This document shows, one piece after another, positions 54,256-64,000 of a stretch of DNA of 64,000 nt; position 1 is the first letter of the stretch; each line of letters opens with the position of its first letter. The stretch is taken from assembly GCF_030817595.1 (NCBI RefSeq), contig NZ_JAUSZN010000003.1, positions 98,501-162,500 of the forward strand, in the 5' to 3' direction. Below the pieces are notes generated by a model. The model made no database searches. It had not been told where the DNA came from and was given only the letters and a program-made list of their open reading frames with translations. Source of the DNA: Neobacillus niacini (GTDB lineage Bacteria > Bacillota > Bacilli > Bacillales > Cytobacillaceae). The position numbers and the translations under genes are program-made.

Positions 54256-56453
54256 AAAGAGATTTTCAGTCATTTACTTTATACATGTTTGGTTTTTTGC
54301 TTTTGTGGGAATGGCTTCGTCCTGTCGAGAAATTAACCACCACAGATCATATTGAAATGTTTGTGATTTTTATCCTCTTATCTTTTACATTAGCTTTTCT
54401 CAGGATGAAGTGGATTTGGCAGACAATCATAAAATTATGGTTTATCCTCTTTTCAGTCAATATGTTTCATTATGAGGAAGGGTTCTTCCAATTCAGCTGG
54501 ATCACATTTTTTACTGATGATTTGACCACAAATTTCAGTAGGATTGTTGCTCGCAATTGGTTAGGGTTGACCAATGAATTCAGGACATTTTTGTTGTTTA
54601 TTCTTCTCTGGTTAATGGTGTACTTAGTTCACTATTGGCTTTTGAATCGGAAAAGAATCTTCATTTTCTTCTTTATGACGCTTATTTATATCACCGTGTT
54701 AGATACATTCACACTTTATAGTGCAAAAACAGCCATTGTCCGAACCGTGATAGTTGGTTTTGCGGTTTTGGGAATGTTAACCTATTACCGAATTCTAGCC
54801 AGAGAGAATATAAGTGGTGATTCCTTTACGGCACGAAAATGGATGAGACCGTTAGTTATAATGATTACGTTTAGTGTTATCGTTGGAATTATTTCTCCAA
54901 AATTCGCACCTATATGGCCGGACCCTGTTCCATATCTTAAGGCTGCCGGCAATAAAGGCGGTGAGGATGGAGTTGGTAAAGGGGTTTCTAAAGTAGGGTA
55001 CGGCACAGATGATTCCCGTTTAGGTGGTTCTTTTATTGGGGATGACAGTGTCGTGTTCCGCGCTGAAGCAGTCGAAAAGAATTATTGGAAGGTAGAAACG
55101 AAGGACCATTACACAGGAAAAGGCTGGATTCCTTCAGAATCCACTCTCTCCCGAATAGGAGGAGAAGATTTAATACCTGTGTCTTCTATCCCTTCAAATG
55201 TTGAAACCCGGGATGAGAATGCCTCCTTATTTATGTTCATGGATTATGATCATCTCATTTATCCCGCTGGTATCCAAAGGGTGCAATTTCAACGTAATTA
55301 TATTTTAGAGATCGATTCCATAAAAGAAAAAATCTCAATATTAAACGGCTTTGACTCTGCTCCAATGGCTCCTGATTCCTATTCAGTGGAGTATAAGGTG
55401 CCAAAATATCAAGCAACTGAACTAAGGGAAACAGTAGCAGCAGACCCTGAACAGATTGATGCAGAATTTCTCGCAAGATATACACAATTGCCTGATAACC
55501 TGCCTGATAGAGTTAGGGAGCTAGCTGTAAGTATAACGGAAAAAGAAACAAATTGGTTTGATAAAGCAAAAGCTGTGGAGCGTCATTTTGGCGGCTCTGG
55601 GTTCAGGTATAGTCAGAGTGATGTAGCTGTTCCGGGAGAAAATGATGATTACGTGGATCAATTTTTATTTGAAACAAAAATAGGGTATTGTGATAATTTT
55701 TCGACCTCAATGGCGGTTTTGCTCAGGTCCCTAGGAATTCCTACACGATGGGTAAAAGGGTATACTGGCGGGGAATTTCTGAATTACAGTGAAGACGAAC
55801 CTTCAAAACAAATTTATGAAATTACCAATAATAATGCCCATTCCTGGGTTGAAGTTTATTTTCCTAACCAAGGATGGGTGCCGTTTGAGCCAACAAAGGG
55901 CTTCACAAATAGTGTTTCGATCGATTTTACAAATAATGATGGAACAACTCCTGCTGTCGAAACAACTGCTCCGGCGGTGCCAAAGCCACAGAAGAGCCTG
56001 GAGGAAGATAGCAGCAGTACGGAGAAGAATGAACAAACTTTTTCATTTAGTGGTTTCTGGCTTAGTATAAAAACATTCTTCAATCAAGAATGGAAATGGG
56101 TATTCGTTTTGTTTGTGGTAGTTATTGGTACGACCTGCCTAATGTATAGGCTGCGAGGAAAATGGATACCGCGTTTATATTTACTTCAGTTCCGATTAAG
56201 AAAAAGGGATGAAAATATCGGCAAAGCTTATCTTATCCTTTTAGAACAATTAGAGAGGTATGGCTTAAAGCGTAATGAAGGCCAAACATTGAGAAATTAT
56301 GCCCGCTACATTGATACCTTCTTTGCATCTAGAGAGATGTCAAAGCTGACGGATAGATATGAGCAATATCTATACCATCAAAAACTTCCAGAAGGAAGCT
56401 GGAAGGATACACGGGAATTATGGGAAAATTTAATTAAAAAGACAATTGCTTGA
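54252..56453 (+). CDS. yebA: Membrane protein with extracellular transglutaminase-like domain
   Basis: 733 residues. About six N-terminal helices up to residue 215, a large outer part, then one more helix near 605-625 and a cytosolic DUF4129-like tail (GLKRNEGQTLRNYARYI). The transglutaminase core has the cysteine in GYCDNFSTSMAVLLRSLGIP, histidine in NNAHSWVEVYF and WVPFEPTKGF, where Glu-Pro replaces the usual Asp-Pro. Such domains can be proteases or crosslinking enzymes; which applies is unknown. ATG overlaps the end of yeaD (ATGA-type), so the three genes are translationally coupled. A promoter for guaA begins inside its stop codon. Confidence 0.88.
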   Translation: MKRDFQSFTLYMFGFLLLWEWLRPVEKLTTTDHIEMFVIFILLSFTLAFLRMKWIWQTIIKLWFILFSVNMFHYEEGFFQFSWITFFTDDLTTNFSRIVARNWLGLTNEFRTFLLFILLWLMVYLVHYWLLNRKRIFIFFFMTLIYITVLDTFTLYSAKTAIVRTVIVGFAVLGMLTYYRILARENISGDSFTARKWMRPLVIMITFSVIVGIISPKFAPIWPDPVPYLKAAGNKGGEDGVGKGVSKVGYGTDDSRLGGSFIGDDSVVFRAEAVEKNYWKVETKDHYTGKGWIPSESTLSRIGGEDLIPVSSIPSNVETRDENASLFMFMDYDHLIYPAGIQRVQFQRNYILEIDSIKEKISILNGFDSAPMAPDSYSVEYKVPKYQATELRETVAADPEQIDAEFLARYTQLPDNLPDRVRELAVSITEKETNWFDKAKAVERHFGGSGFRYSQSDVAVPGENDDYVDQFLFETKIGYCDNFSTSMAVLLRSLGIPTRWVKGYTGGEFLNYSEDEPSKQIYEITNNNAHSWVEVYFPNQGWVPFEPTKGFTNSVSIDFTNNDGTTPAVETTAPAVPKPQKSLEEDSSSTEKNEQTFSFSGFWLSIKTFFNQEWKWVFVLFVVVIGTTCLMYRLRGKWIPRLYLLQFRLRKRDENIGKAYLILLEQLERYGLKRNEGQTLRNYARYIDTFFASREMSKLTDRYEQYLYHQKLPEGSWKDTRELWENLIKKTIA

Positions 56454-56479
56454 CCGATAAAACGACCTATTGTTACAAT
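56450..56479 (+). promoter_or_regulatory. guaA promoter
   Basis: TTGACC (56450-56455), 18-base spacer, TACAAT (56474-56479). The -35 box overlaps the yebA stop codon. Confidence 0.65.
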
Positions 56480-56502
56480 AAGGCGTAAAATTATACGGTT
56501 TT

Positions 56503-56658
56503 CCTTCATATATCCTCGAAAATAGGGTTCGAGAGTCTCTACCGGGTTACCATAAATAACCTGACTATGAAGGCAGAAATTTCTGCTATAGCAATTGTGA
56601 TAAAGCTAGAATTCTGCCTTCCTGGTTTATATGGAGGGGGAATTCTAGTTTTTTTTTG
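56503..56658 (+). promoter_or_regulatory. Guanine riboswitch controlling guaA
   Basis: The aptamer runs 56503-56573: P1 CCTTCAT/ATGAAGG, with GAGAGTCTCTACCGGGTTAC and AACCTGACTATG containing the conserved junction. The specificity base (position 74 in xpt numbering) is C at 56565, so the ligand should be guanine/hypoxanthine. A terminator (CTAGAATTC/GAATTCTAG then T-run) lies at 56606-56658. AAGGCAGAA of the 3' P1 strand can pair with TTCTGCCTT of the terminator as antiterminator. Confidence 0.95.
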
Positions 56659-56705
56659 TTATTAAAGCAAATACTAACCTTATTATTATGGAAGAGGTGG
56701 ACGTG

Positions 56706-58241
56706 TTGACAAATACAGATTTGATTGTGGTTTTAGACTTTGGAAGCCAGTATAACCAGTTAATTACACGGAGGATTCGTGAGTTTGGTGTCTACAGTGA
56801 ACTACATCCTCATACAATTACAGCAGAGGAAATTAGAAAAATGAATCCAAAAGGAATCATTTTTTCAGGCGGACCGAATAGTGTTTATGATGAGAATTCA
56901 TTCCGCTGTGATGAGGAAATTTTTGAAATGGGTCTGCCTATTTTAGGGATTTGCTATGGGATGCAATTAATGACTGTTCACTTTCAAGGGAAAGTTGAAA
57001 AAGCGAAGAACCGTGAATATGGGAAGGCTGTAATGAACCTTCAAAATCAAACCAAACTTTTCCACGATATGCCCGAAGAGCAAGTGGTTTGGATGAGTCA
57101 TGGAGATTTGGTTGTTGAAGCACCAGCTGGCTTTACTGTTGACGGAACAAACCCACACTGCCCAATTGCTGCTATGAGTGACGAAGCAAGGAAACTTTAT
57201 GCGGTTCAATTTCACCCAGAAGTTCGTCATTCCGTATATGGTAATGATCTGCTTAAGAACTTTGTTTTTAATGTATGTGAGTGTAAAGGCGACTGGTCAA
57301 TGGGGAATTTCATTGAAGTGGAAATGGCAAAAATCCGTGAGCAGGTTGGCGATAAAAAAGTACTTTGTGCTCTCAGCGGCGGAGTAGATTCCTCTGTTGT
57401 AGCTGTGCTTATTCATAAAGCTATTGGCGACCAGCTAACTTGTATTTTTGTCGATCATGGTCTACTTCGCAAGAATGAAGCAGAAAGTGTTATGAAGACT
57501 TTTGCTGAAGGCTTCCATATGAATGTTATTAAAGTGGATGCAAAAGAACGTTTCTTATCTAAATTAGAAGGTGTATCTGATCCGGAGAAAAAGCGGAAAA
57601 TTATCGGCAACGAGTTCATTTATGTATTCGATGATGAAGCAACGAAGCTTGAAGGAATTGAGTTTTTAGCTCAAGGAACACTGTATACTGATATTATCGA
57701 AAGTGGAACTGCTACTGCTCAAACCATTAAATCTCATCATAATGTCGGCGGATTGCCTGAAGATATGCAATTTAAATTAATCGAACCTTTGAATACCCTG
57801 TTTAAAGATGAGGTCCGTGCGCTTGGTACTGAGCTTGGAATTCCGGATGATATTGTTTGGAGACAACCATTCCCTGGACCAGGTCTTGGAATTCGTGTCT
57901 TAGGAGCGATTTCTGAAGATAAGCTTGAAATTGTCCGTGAATCTGATTGGATCCTTCGTGAAGAAATTAAGAAGGCCGGACTTGATCGAGACATTTGGCA
58001 ATACTTTACGGTGCTTCCAGACATTCGAAGTGTAGGAGTAATGGGCGATGCGCGTACATACGATTATACAATTGGTATCCGCGCAGTTACGTCTATTGAT
58101 GGGATGACCTCTGATTGGGCACGAATCCCATGGGAAGTGCTCGAAGTTATTTCAACCAGAATTGTAAATGAAGTAGCTCATGTTAACCGGGTGGTATATG
58201 ACATTACCAGCAAGCCGCCTGCAACTATTGAGTGGGAATAA
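56706..58241 (+). CDS. guaA: GMP synthase (glutamine-hydrolysing)
   Basis: Converts XMP to GMP using ATP and glutamine. About 511 residues. Class I glutamine amidotransferase first ([10 protein letters not shown], nucleophile cysteine in GICYGMQ, VQFHPEV). The ATP-pyrophosphatase domain follows with SGGVDSSV, and the C-terminal dimerisation domain with [15 protein letters not shown] and [16 protein letters not shown] favour TTG 56706 because GAGGTGG lies at the right distance; GTG 56703 and ATG 56688 are in-frame alternatives. Expression should fall when guanine is abundant, through the riboswitch before it. Confidence 0.95.
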   Translation: MTNTDLIVVLDFGSQYNQLITRRIREFGVYSELHPHTITAEEIRKMNPKGIIFSGGPNSVYDENSFRCDEEIFEMGLPILGICYGMQLMTVHFQGKVEKAKNREYGKAVMNLQNQTKLFHDMPEEQVVWMSHGDLVVEAPAGFTVDGTNPHCPIAAMSDEARKLYAVQFHPEVRHSVYGNDLLKNFVFNVCECKGDWSMGNFIEVEMAKIREQVGDKKVLCALSGGVDSSVVAVLIHKAIGDQLTCIFVDHGLLRKNEAESVMKTFAEGFHMNVIKVDAKERFLSKLEGVSDPEKKRKIIGNEFIYVFDDEATKLEGIEFLAQGTLYTDIIESGTATAQTIKSHHNVGGLPEDMQFKLIEPLNTLFKDEVRALGTELGIPDDIVWRQPFPGPGLGIRVLGAISEDKLEIVRESDWILREEIKKAGLDRDIWQYFTVLPDIRSVGVMGDARTYDYTIGIRAVTSIDGMTSDWARIPWEVLEVISTRIVNEVAHVNRVVYDITSKPPATIEWE

Positions 58242-58260
58242 ATTAAAAAGAATACTTCTA

Positions 58261-58308
58261 AAAGCGAACGTTTTTAAATATATATTTAAAAACGTTCGCT
58301 TTTTTATT
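58261..58308 (+). terminator. guaA terminator
   Basis: AAAGCGAACGTTTTTAAATA and its inverse ending AACGTTCGCTTT form a long near-perfect stem, followed by T-rich sequence. Confidence 0.92.
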
Positions 58309-58365
58309 TACAAGGAGGCGGATCCTTGGTAAGATAAAGGGGAAGTAAATAATTTGTCGATTTAA

Positions 58366-58517
58366 CTCGTATAATCTTGGGAATAAGGCCCAAAAGTTTC
58401 TACCGAGCCACCGTAAATGGCTTGACTACGAGGCGGTGTAAAAAACAGAGGTAGCCCCTCTATTTATTTGCATTTGCCCCAAGTCAAGCGTTCCGGAGAT
58501 ATCGGAGCGTTTTTTGT
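58366..58517 (+). promoter_or_regulatory. Guanine riboswitch controlling pbuG
   Basis: The aptamer runs 58366-58432: P1 CTCGT/ACGAG, AAAGTTTCTACCGAGCCACC and GGCTTGACTACGAGG. The specificity base is C at 58426, again guanine type. A terminator GCGTTCCG/CGGAGCGT (58488-58509, one G-T pair) plus T-run ends at 58517. Confidence 0.93.
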
Positions 58518-58554
58518 TTTTATAAAAAGAATTATTTGATAGGGGGAAGAGTAA

Positions 58555-59880
58555 ATGCAAAAATATTTTATGTTTAAAGAATTAGGGACGAATTACCGTC
58601 GTGAGATTATTGGCGGCATAACGACCTTTTTGGCAATGGCCTATATATTAGTAGTTAACCCGCTAACATTGACACTATCAAGTGTACCGGATTTTCCAGA
58701 TGCACTTCGAATGGATTATGGTGCAGTATTTGTAGCAACAGCACTAGCTGCAGCAATTGGATCCATTGTGATGGGATTACTCGGTAAGTATCCACTGGCA
58801 TTAGCGCCTGGTATGGGATTGAACGCATTCTTTGCTTATACTGTTGTATTAGGAAGCGGCGTTCCGTGGCAGCATGCATTAGGTGCAGTATTCATTTCCG
58901 GCGTATTTTTCTTTTTATTAACGTTAACAGGTTTACGTGAGAAACTAATCAATGCGATTCCTATAGAGTTAAAGCATGCAGTTGGTGCAGGTATTGGTTT
59001 ATATATAACGTTTATTGGATTACAGAGTGCTGGTATTGTAGTAAATAATGACGCAACTCTAGTTGGTTTAGGTGATTTGACAGCTGGACCAACATTACTA
59101 GCTATTTTCGGAATTGTTGTGACGGTAATTCTGATGACTAGAGGAATTAACGGAGCAGTATTTCTCGGAATGATTATTACTGTTATTGTAGGAATGATCT
59201 TTAACCTAATTGACACACCCGATAAAATTGTCGATACCGTTCCAAGTTTAGCACCTACATTTGGAGCAGCATTTTCTTCTTTTGGTGATAGTTCATTTTA
59301 CACAATGGGGATGCTTGGAATTATCTTGACTTTACTTTTTGTTGATTTCTTTGATAATGCTGGAACACTTGTTGCAGTGGCGAATCAAGCGGGAATGATC
59401 AAAGACAATAAATTACCTCGTGCAGGCAGAGCATTACTTGCTGACTCAGTAGCAACAACCGTCGGTGCAGTACTTGGTACTTCAACGACAACATCTTATA
59501 TTGAATCATCTGCTGGAGTAGCAGCGGGTGCAAGAACAGGATTTGCTTCACTCGTTACAGCAGCATTGTTTATTTTATCTTTGTTCTTCTTCCCATTATT
59601 ATCAGTAGTTACAGCAGCAGTTACTGCACCAGCATTAATTATTGTTGGCGCCTTGATGGTTGGTTCATTAGGGAAAATTGAATGGACAAAATTTGAAGTA
59701 GCTGTACCAGCCTTCCTAACTATGATTGCCATGCCTTTGACATATAGCATTGCTACAGGTATTGCCATTGGGTTTATCTTCTACCCAATTACAATGATCG
59801 TTAAAGGGCGTACGAAAGAAATTCATCCAATCATGTACTTGTTCTTTGTTATTTTCATTCTATATTTCTTGTTTTTATAA
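58555..59880 (+). CDS. pbuG: Guanine/hypoxanthine permease (AzgA/PbuG family)
   Basis: 441-residue membrane transporter with about 12-14 helices, importing guanine and hypoxanthine. Family signs: GGITTFLAMAYILVVNP near the start, APGMGLNAFFAY, LLFVDFFDNAGTLVAVA and GTSTTTSYIESSAGVAAGAR. AGGGGGAAGAG lies before ATG 58555. Placement behind a guanine riboswitch and after guaA supports the purine role. Hypoxanthine formed by the adenine deaminase at 39633 could be made in the same salvage network, although the two loci are apart. Confidence 0.95.
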   Translation: MQKYFMFKELGTNYRREIIGGITTFLAMAYILVVNPLTLTLSSVPDFPDALRMDYGAVFVATALAAAIGSIVMGLLGKYPLALAPGMGLNAFFAYTVVLGSGVPWQHALGAVFISGVFFFLLTLTGLREKLINAIPIELKHAVGAGIGLYITFIGLQSAGIVVNNDATLVGLGDLTAGPTLLAIFGIVVTVILMTRGINGAVFLGMIITVIVGMIFNLIDTPDKIVDTVPSLAPTFGAAFSSFGDSSFYTMGMLGIILTLLFVDFFDNAGTLVAVANQAGMIKDNKLPRAGRALLADSVATTVGAVLGTSTTTSYIESSAGVAAGARTGFASLVTAALFILSLFFFPLLSVVTAAVTAPALIIVGALMVGSLGKIEWTKFEVAVPAFLTMIAMPLTYSIATGIAIGFIFYPITMIVKGRTKEIHPIMYLFFVIFILYFLFL

Positions 59881-59890
59881 TTGAGTCTAA

Positions 59891-59921
59891 AGAGTCTGTG
59901 ATGATCACAGGCTCTTTTTTT
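59891..59921 (+). terminator. pbuG terminator
   Basis: AGAGTCTGTGAT (59891-59902) pairs with ATCACAGGCTCT (one G-T), then TTTTTT. The remaining bases up to 60154 hold no supported gene. Confidence 0.85.
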
Positions 59922-60154
59922 GCACGAATTCTTCTATTTTTTTGCAAAAAAAGAAATCATCAGTGGCAGACTTCATTCCAATACGCTAGTGAAGGACACA
60001 ATTGCTTTGCTCGGATTTACAGTTGGTTTCTTTTTAATAGCGATAAGAGAAATTGCGTATATGTAATTGTGTCGAATATTGTCGTTGACTTCTTGTTTTG
60101 ACTCTTATAACATGAGAATACTAAGGTAATTCGGACAAAATGGGGAGGAAGGCA

Positions 60155-60997
60155 ATGCCAAAGCTATTAATTGATAAAGTATTAAATAACAATGTTTTGA
60201 TTGCCGAACATCCTTCCTATGAAGAAGTTGTCTTAATCGGTAAAGGAATAGGCTTTAATCGAAAACATGGAGATTTTATTGAAACAGATTCGGTAGAAAA
60301 ACTGTTTGTACTTAAAAATGAAAAGGAACAACAAAATTATATTAAACTGCTTCCGTTTATTGATAATGATCTACTAGAAGTAATTATTTCTGCTATAGGA
60401 CTAATCAAACAAAGGACCCATACACAGTTAGATGAGCATATCCATGTTGCATTAACGGACCACTTAATGTTTGCAATCAATAGAGTATCTAAAGGAATGG
60501 AAATGAGTAATCCGTTCCTCGTAGAAACGAAAACGCTATATCGGCATGAATATGAAATTGCTGCGGAGGTTGTTGAATTTATCAATGAAAAAACAGGGAT
60601 TTCTCTGCCTGTAGGGGAGATCGGTTTTATAGCTCTCCATATTCACAGTGCCATGACAAATAGAAACTTATCTGAAGTGAATCAGCATTCACAGCTAGTC
60701 AGCAGGTTGGTAAGTATGGTGGAAGAGCAGTTTGAAATTGAGATTGATAAAGAAAGCATTGATTATATGAGGCTTGTTCGCCATTTGCGATTCACCATTG
60801 AGAGGGTAGTGAAAGGGGAAAAAGTAGAAGAACCAGAAAAAATAAATTCACTATTGAAACAAGAATATCCTGTGTGCTATAATCTCTCATGGAAGCTCAT
60901 TAAAGTGATGCAACAAGCATTAAAAATGAAAGTATTTGATGCAGAAGCTGTGTATCTAACGATGCATTTGCAAAGGATACAGAAAAAATTTAAATAG
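60155..60997 (+). CDS. glcT: PtsG antiterminator GlcT (BglG family)
   Basis: 280 residues: CAT RNA-binding domain (LLIDKVLNNNVLIAEHPSYEE, KGIGFNRKHGD) and two PRDs. PRD1 has ALTDHLMFAINR and NEKTGISLPVGEIGFIALHIHSA; PRD2 ends AVYLTMHLQRI. It should bind the RAT at 61010 and allow ptsG transcription when glucose is present, with its activity set by phosphate from PtsG and HPr. GlcT is told from LicT by the gene and RAT that follow. ATG 60155 has GGGGAGGAAGG before it; the frame starts five codons earlier without signal. Confidence 0.92.
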   Translation: MPKLLIDKVLNNNVLIAEHPSYEEVVLIGKGIGFNRKHGDFIETDSVEKLFVLKNEKEQQNYIKLLPFIDNDLLEVIISAIGLIKQRTHTQLDEHIHVALTDHLMFAINRVSKGMEMSNPFLVETKTLYRHEYEIAAEVVEFINEKTGISLPVGEIGFIALHIHSAMTNRNLSEVNQHSQLVSRLVSMVEEQFEIEIDKESIDYMRLVRHLRFTIERVVKGEKVEEPEKINSLLKQEYPVCYNLSWKLIKVMQQALKMKVFDAEAVYLTMHLQRIQKKFK

Positions 60998-61009
60998 TTA
61001 TTATTTTTT

Positions 61010-61122
61010 ACGTGTTACTGATTCGATCAGGCATGAGTGAAAAGTATTAATTGAAACAATGGTTTTTGGGTAATCTATACCCGTAGCCTCATTTCAATTG
61101 AACTTTTACTCATGCCTTTTTT
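61010..61122 (+). promoter_or_regulatory. GlcT RAT site and ptsG leader terminator
   Basis: ACGTGTTACTGATTCGATCA then GGCATGAGT (61010-61038) is the ptsG-type RAT as I know it from B. subtilis. Its end overlaps the left arm GGCATGAGTGAAAAG of a terminator whose right arm CTTTTACTCATGCC is at 61103-61116, followed by a T-run. Confidence 0.92.
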
Positions 61123-61137
61123 GTGTTTTTTGGTAAA

Positions 61138-61151
61138 TGAAAACGCTTAAT
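61138..61151. promoter_or_regulatory. cre-like site before ptsG
   Basis: TGAAAACGCTTAAT agrees with TGWAANCGNTNWCA except at the last two bases. It is downstream of the leader terminator, so a roadblock role would be needed; weak call. Confidence 0.3.
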
Positions 61152-61180
61152 GAGCTATATAAAAAATGGAGGTATATATT

Positions 61181-63253
61181 ATGTTTAAAAAAGCTTTTGG
61201 CGTCTTGCAAAAAGTCGGTAAAGCACTAATGCTCCCGGTCGCGCTATTGCCGGCTGCAGGTATTTTACTTGCCTTGGGGGCGGCGCTTAGAAACCCGGCA
61301 CTTATAGAGTTAGCTCCTTTCCTAGATAACAGCACGGTGGATATGATTGCTGCTGTTATGCAAAAAGCCGGGGATATCATCTTTGGTAACCTCCCGCTCC
61401 TATTTGCGGTTGGTGTTGCAGTTGGTTTAGCTGGGGGAGAGGGTACAGCCGGACTAGCGGCAATTATTGGATACCTGATCATGAATGTAACGATGGGAAC
61501 AGTCCTTGGAATTACAGCAGAAGATGTAAACGGTCTAAACTACGCAAACGTTTTAGGAATTCCGACACTGCAAACTGGAGTGTTTGGAGGAATAATCGTC
61601 GGTATACTAGCTTCTGCGATGTACAATAAGTTTTATGAAATTGAATTACCATCATATTTAGGATTCTTCGCAGGAAAACGTTTTGTACCTATTATTACAG
61701 CAGCGTCTGCTCTTGTTTTAGGTTTATTGATGATTTTTATTTGGCCGCCAATTCAAAATGGCTTAAATGCGTTCTCACAAAACATGGTACATGCAAACTT
61801 AACAATTTCTGCTTTTATTTTCGGAGTAATTGAACGTTCTTTGATACCATTTGGTTTACACCATATTTTCTACTCTCCATTCTGGTATGAATTCGGAGAA
61901 TACGCAACAAAAGCAGGAGAAGTGGTTCGTGGAGATCAACGTATCTTCATGGCACAAATCACAGACAATGTTCAAAATTTAACAGCAGGAACATTTATGA
62001 CAGGTAAATTCCCATTCATGATGTTTGGACTTCCAGCAGCTGCGCTAGCCATTTATCATGAAGCAAAACCTGAAAAGAAAGTTTTTGTTGGAGGATTAAT
62101 GGCATCTGCTGCCCTTACTTCATTCTTAACGGGTATTACAGAACCAATAGAATTCTCATTTTTATTCGTAGCACCAATTTTGTTTGGTATTCATGCAATC
62201 TTCGCCGGGTTCTCGTTTATGATCATGCACTTGTTAGATGTAAAAATCGGGATGACTTTCTCCGGCGGTTTAATTGACTATATTTTATTTGGATTAATTA
62301 ACCCGCAAACAAATGCGTGGATTGTTATACCTGTGGGTCTTGTTTTTGCAGTTGTATACTACTTTGGTTTCCGATTTGCGATTCGTACCTTTAATCTAAA
62401 AACTCCAGGACGTGAGTTGGAAGAAGAGGAAGAAAACCAAGCACCAACAGGTAAAGCTGGATCTGGTGATTTGGCGTCTAATATTTTGGATGCAATGGGT
62501 GGTAAGGGAAATATTGCTCACTTAGATGCATGTATTACTCGACTTCGTGTATCTGTTAATGACATCAAAAATGTTGATAAAGATCAATTGAAGAGATTAG
62601 GTGCGGCTGGTGTTTTAGAAGTCGGAAACAATATACAAGCGATATTTGGACCGCGCTCCGAAACCATTAAGGGCCAAATGAAAGATATTATGAATGGTAA
62701 AAAACCAAGCACTACTGTAAAAGCGCCTGAAAAAGGTGTGGAACAGCAAATCGAGGAAATTAATCCAGAAGCACTTCAAACTGCTCGCAGTAATGAAGAC
62801 CAAGGATTTATGGCTCCATTGAAAGGTGAATTAAAGCCAATTACAGAAGTGCCTGACCAGGTATTTGCAGGTAAAATGATGGGTGATGGCTTTGCAATTG
62901 TTCCGGCAGAGGGTACAATTGTATCGCCTGTAAACGGGAAGATCGTTAACCTGTTCCCAACTAAACATGCAATTGGAATTCTTTCTGATACAGGCCGCGA
63001 GATTCTAATTCATGTTGGAATTGATACAGTGAATTTAAAGGGTCAAGGGTTTGAAACTTTAGTATCTGAAAATGACATTGTTGACCAAGGTCAGCCATTA
63101 CTAAAAGTTGATTTGGATTATATTAAAGAACATGCTACATCAACCATTACGCCGGTTGTTTTCACTAACTTAGCTGAAGGTGAAAAGGTAGTGATTGAAA
63201 AGCCGGGTCAAGTTAATCTGAAACAAACAGGAATTATTAAAATTACGAAATAA
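61181..63253 (+). CDS. ptsG: PTS glucose-specific EIICBA component
   Basis: 690-residue glucose permease of the phosphotransferase system. EIIC comes first (about 1-400, helices; [21 protein letters not shown] and [12 protein letters not shown]). EIIB follows with Cys451 in DACITRLR, then a linker and EIIA with His611 in LIHVGIDTV. The order C-B-A distinguishes it from the B-C-A bglP product. It brings in glucose as glucose-6-phosphate and controls GlcT by phosphorylation. GGAGGT is set before ATG 61181. The usual next genes ptsH-ptsI do not follow; an rRNA operon does. Confidence 0.95.
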   Translation: MFKKAFGVLQKVGKALMLPVALLPAAGILLALGAALRNPALIELAPFLDNSTVDMIAAVMQKAGDIIFGNLPLLFAVGVAVGLAGGEGTAGLAAIIGYLIMNVTMGTVLGITAEDVNGLNYANVLGIPTLQTGVFGGIIVGILASAMYNKFYEIELPSYLGFFAGKRFVPIITAASALVLGLLMIFIWPPIQNGLNAFSQNMVHANLTISAFIFGVIERSLIPFGLHHIFYSPFWYEFGEYATKAGEVVRGDQRIFMAQITDNVQNLTAGTFMTGKFPFMMFGLPAAALAIYHEAKPEKKVFVGGLMASAALTSFLTGITEPIEFSFLFVAPILFGIHAIFAGFSFMIMHLLDVKIGMTFSGGLIDYILFGLINPQTNAWIVIPVGLVFAVVYYFGFRFAIRTFNLKTPGRELEEEEENQAPTGKAGSGDLASNILDAMGGKGNIAHLDACITRLRVSVNDIKNVDKDQLKRLGAAGVLEVGNNIQAIFGPRSETIKGQMKDIMNGKKPSTTVKAPEKGVEQQIEEINPEALQTARSNEDQGFMAPLKGELKPITEVPDQVFAGKMMGDGFAIVPAEGTIVSPVNGKIVNLFPTKHAIGILSDTGREILIHVGIDTVNLKGQGFETLVSENDIVDQGQPLLKVDLDYIKEHATSTITPVVFTNLAEGEKVVIEKPGQVNLKQTGIIKITK

Positions 63254-63257
63254 GATG

Positions 63258-63290
63258 GAGCCGACTCCGAATATGAGAGTCGGCTTTCTT
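63258..63290 (+). terminator. ptsG terminator
   Basis: GAGCCGACTC and GAGTCGGCTT form the stem, followed by TCTTCT. Confidence 0.8.
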
Positions 63291-63337
63291 CTATATAAAA
63301 GACGAATATGTAAAGTGAAATTAATTTCAATATACTG

Positions 63338-63366
63338 TTGACGTTGGTTGTTAATGGTGTTATTAT
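63338..63366 (+). promoter_or_regulatory. rrn promoter P1
   Basis: TTGACG (63338-63343), 17-base spacer, TATTAT (63361-63366). Confidence 0.8.
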
Positions 63367-63429
63367 ATTTTAGCGGTCGTTAATGACGATTTAACAACAC
63401 GCAAGCGTCGGAAACATTTAAAAAAAGTG

Positions 63430-63458
63430 TTGACGCCGAGTTAACGAAATGATATAGT
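63430..63458 (+). promoter_or_regulatory. rrn promoter P2
   Basis: TTGACG (63430-63435), 17-base spacer, TATAGT (63453-63458). Tandem promoters about 90 bases apart are usual for Bacillus rRNA operons. Confidence 0.85.
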
Positions 63459-63508
63459 AATAGAGTTGCTTCCGAGCGAGATTGCTCTTGAAGTGAAAAA
63501 AGAAACTT

Positions 63509-63524
63509 TGCTCTTTGAAAACTA
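63509..63524 (+). promoter_or_regulatory. rrn boxA antitermination site
   Basis: TGCTCTTTGAAAACT, the NusB/NusE-binding boxA conserved in Bacillus rRNA leaders. Confidence 0.8.
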
Positions 63525-63602
63525 AACAAACAAGAACGTCAACAAAAAAACATTAGTTTCTACTATAGAAACTAGCTAACGTAACAAATGAGCTAAATCA
63601 AC

Positions 63603-64000
<398 letters not shown>

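Noticed and set aside
59898..60101. 67-residue open frame between pbuG and glcT
   Set aside because: It begins inside the pbuG terminator, lacks a ribosome site and has no protein-like pattern.

Overview
The window is a low-GC Bacillaceae chromosome segment, Bacillus or Neobacillus-like. The evidence is strong AGGAGG-type ribosome binding sites with frequent TTG/GTG starts, purine riboswitches, LicT/GlcT-type antitermination sites, a sigma-B-type promoter, and a 16S rRNA gene with Bacillus-like rrn promoters at the right edge. The order moxR (yeaC) - DUF58 (yeaD) - transglutaminase (yebA) - guaA - pbuG is the same as I recall for Bacillus subtilis.

Layout. 1-910: scrambled remnants of an MFS sugar transporter and an AlsE-type epimerase. 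1161-7434: separate genes (polysaccharide deacetylase, SDR dehydrogenase, cytoplasmic alpha-amylase, two KGG-repeat stress proteins behind a sigma-B promoter, an HExxH protein and an unknown protein). 7435-8331: decayed region with operator-like repeats and a dehydrogenase fragment. 8332-13491: sucrose operon scrR-scrA-scrB-scrK with GGAACCGGTTCC operators. 13734-14699: BASS-family transporter.

15028-35478 is the most unusual part, a 20-kb type VII secretion (T7SS) island. It opens with a toxin module: a small helical partner, a glycine-zipper toxin, two tandem-duplicated membrane proteins that look like immunity proteins, and an unidentified cytosolic protein. After a terminator comes EssC with an FHA domain, then the ubiquitin-like YukD/EsaB, a lipoprotein, a lipase with a C-terminal helical tail (the reversed layout known from TslA), a small helical protein and two 100-residue WXG100 proteins. 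The island ends with a signalling block: a truncated FHA protein, a PP2C phosphatase, an apparently active Ser/Thr kinase with a membrane segment and TPR-like ectodomain, a membrane adaptor with four E-[ED]-T-x-[LV]-L motifs, and a 1625-residue protein of about 14 Ig-like repeats. No EsaA, EssA or canonical EssB is present. My hypothesis is that the kinase replaces EssB, the Ig protein stands in for the wall-spanning component, and FHA-phosphothreonine contacts assemble or gate the machine.

35774-42673: a Pot-type ABC transporter followed by adenine deaminase and an MTA/SAH deaminase, suggesting purine-derivative uptake and salvage. 42903-44333: Tat-exported PhoX phosphatase. 44404-50683: two divergent beta-glucoside transcription units (GH1; bglP-GH1-licT), each with its own antiterminator site. 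50781-51893: short MurF-like ligase. 52080-56453: yeaC-yeaD-yebA. 56503-59880: guaA and pbuG, each behind a guanine-type riboswitch. 60155-63253: glcT-ptsG with the classic ptsG antiterminator site. 63338-64000: rrn promoters, boxA and the first ~400 bases of 16S rRNA.

I saw no insertion sequence, CRISPR array, tRNA or phage genes.
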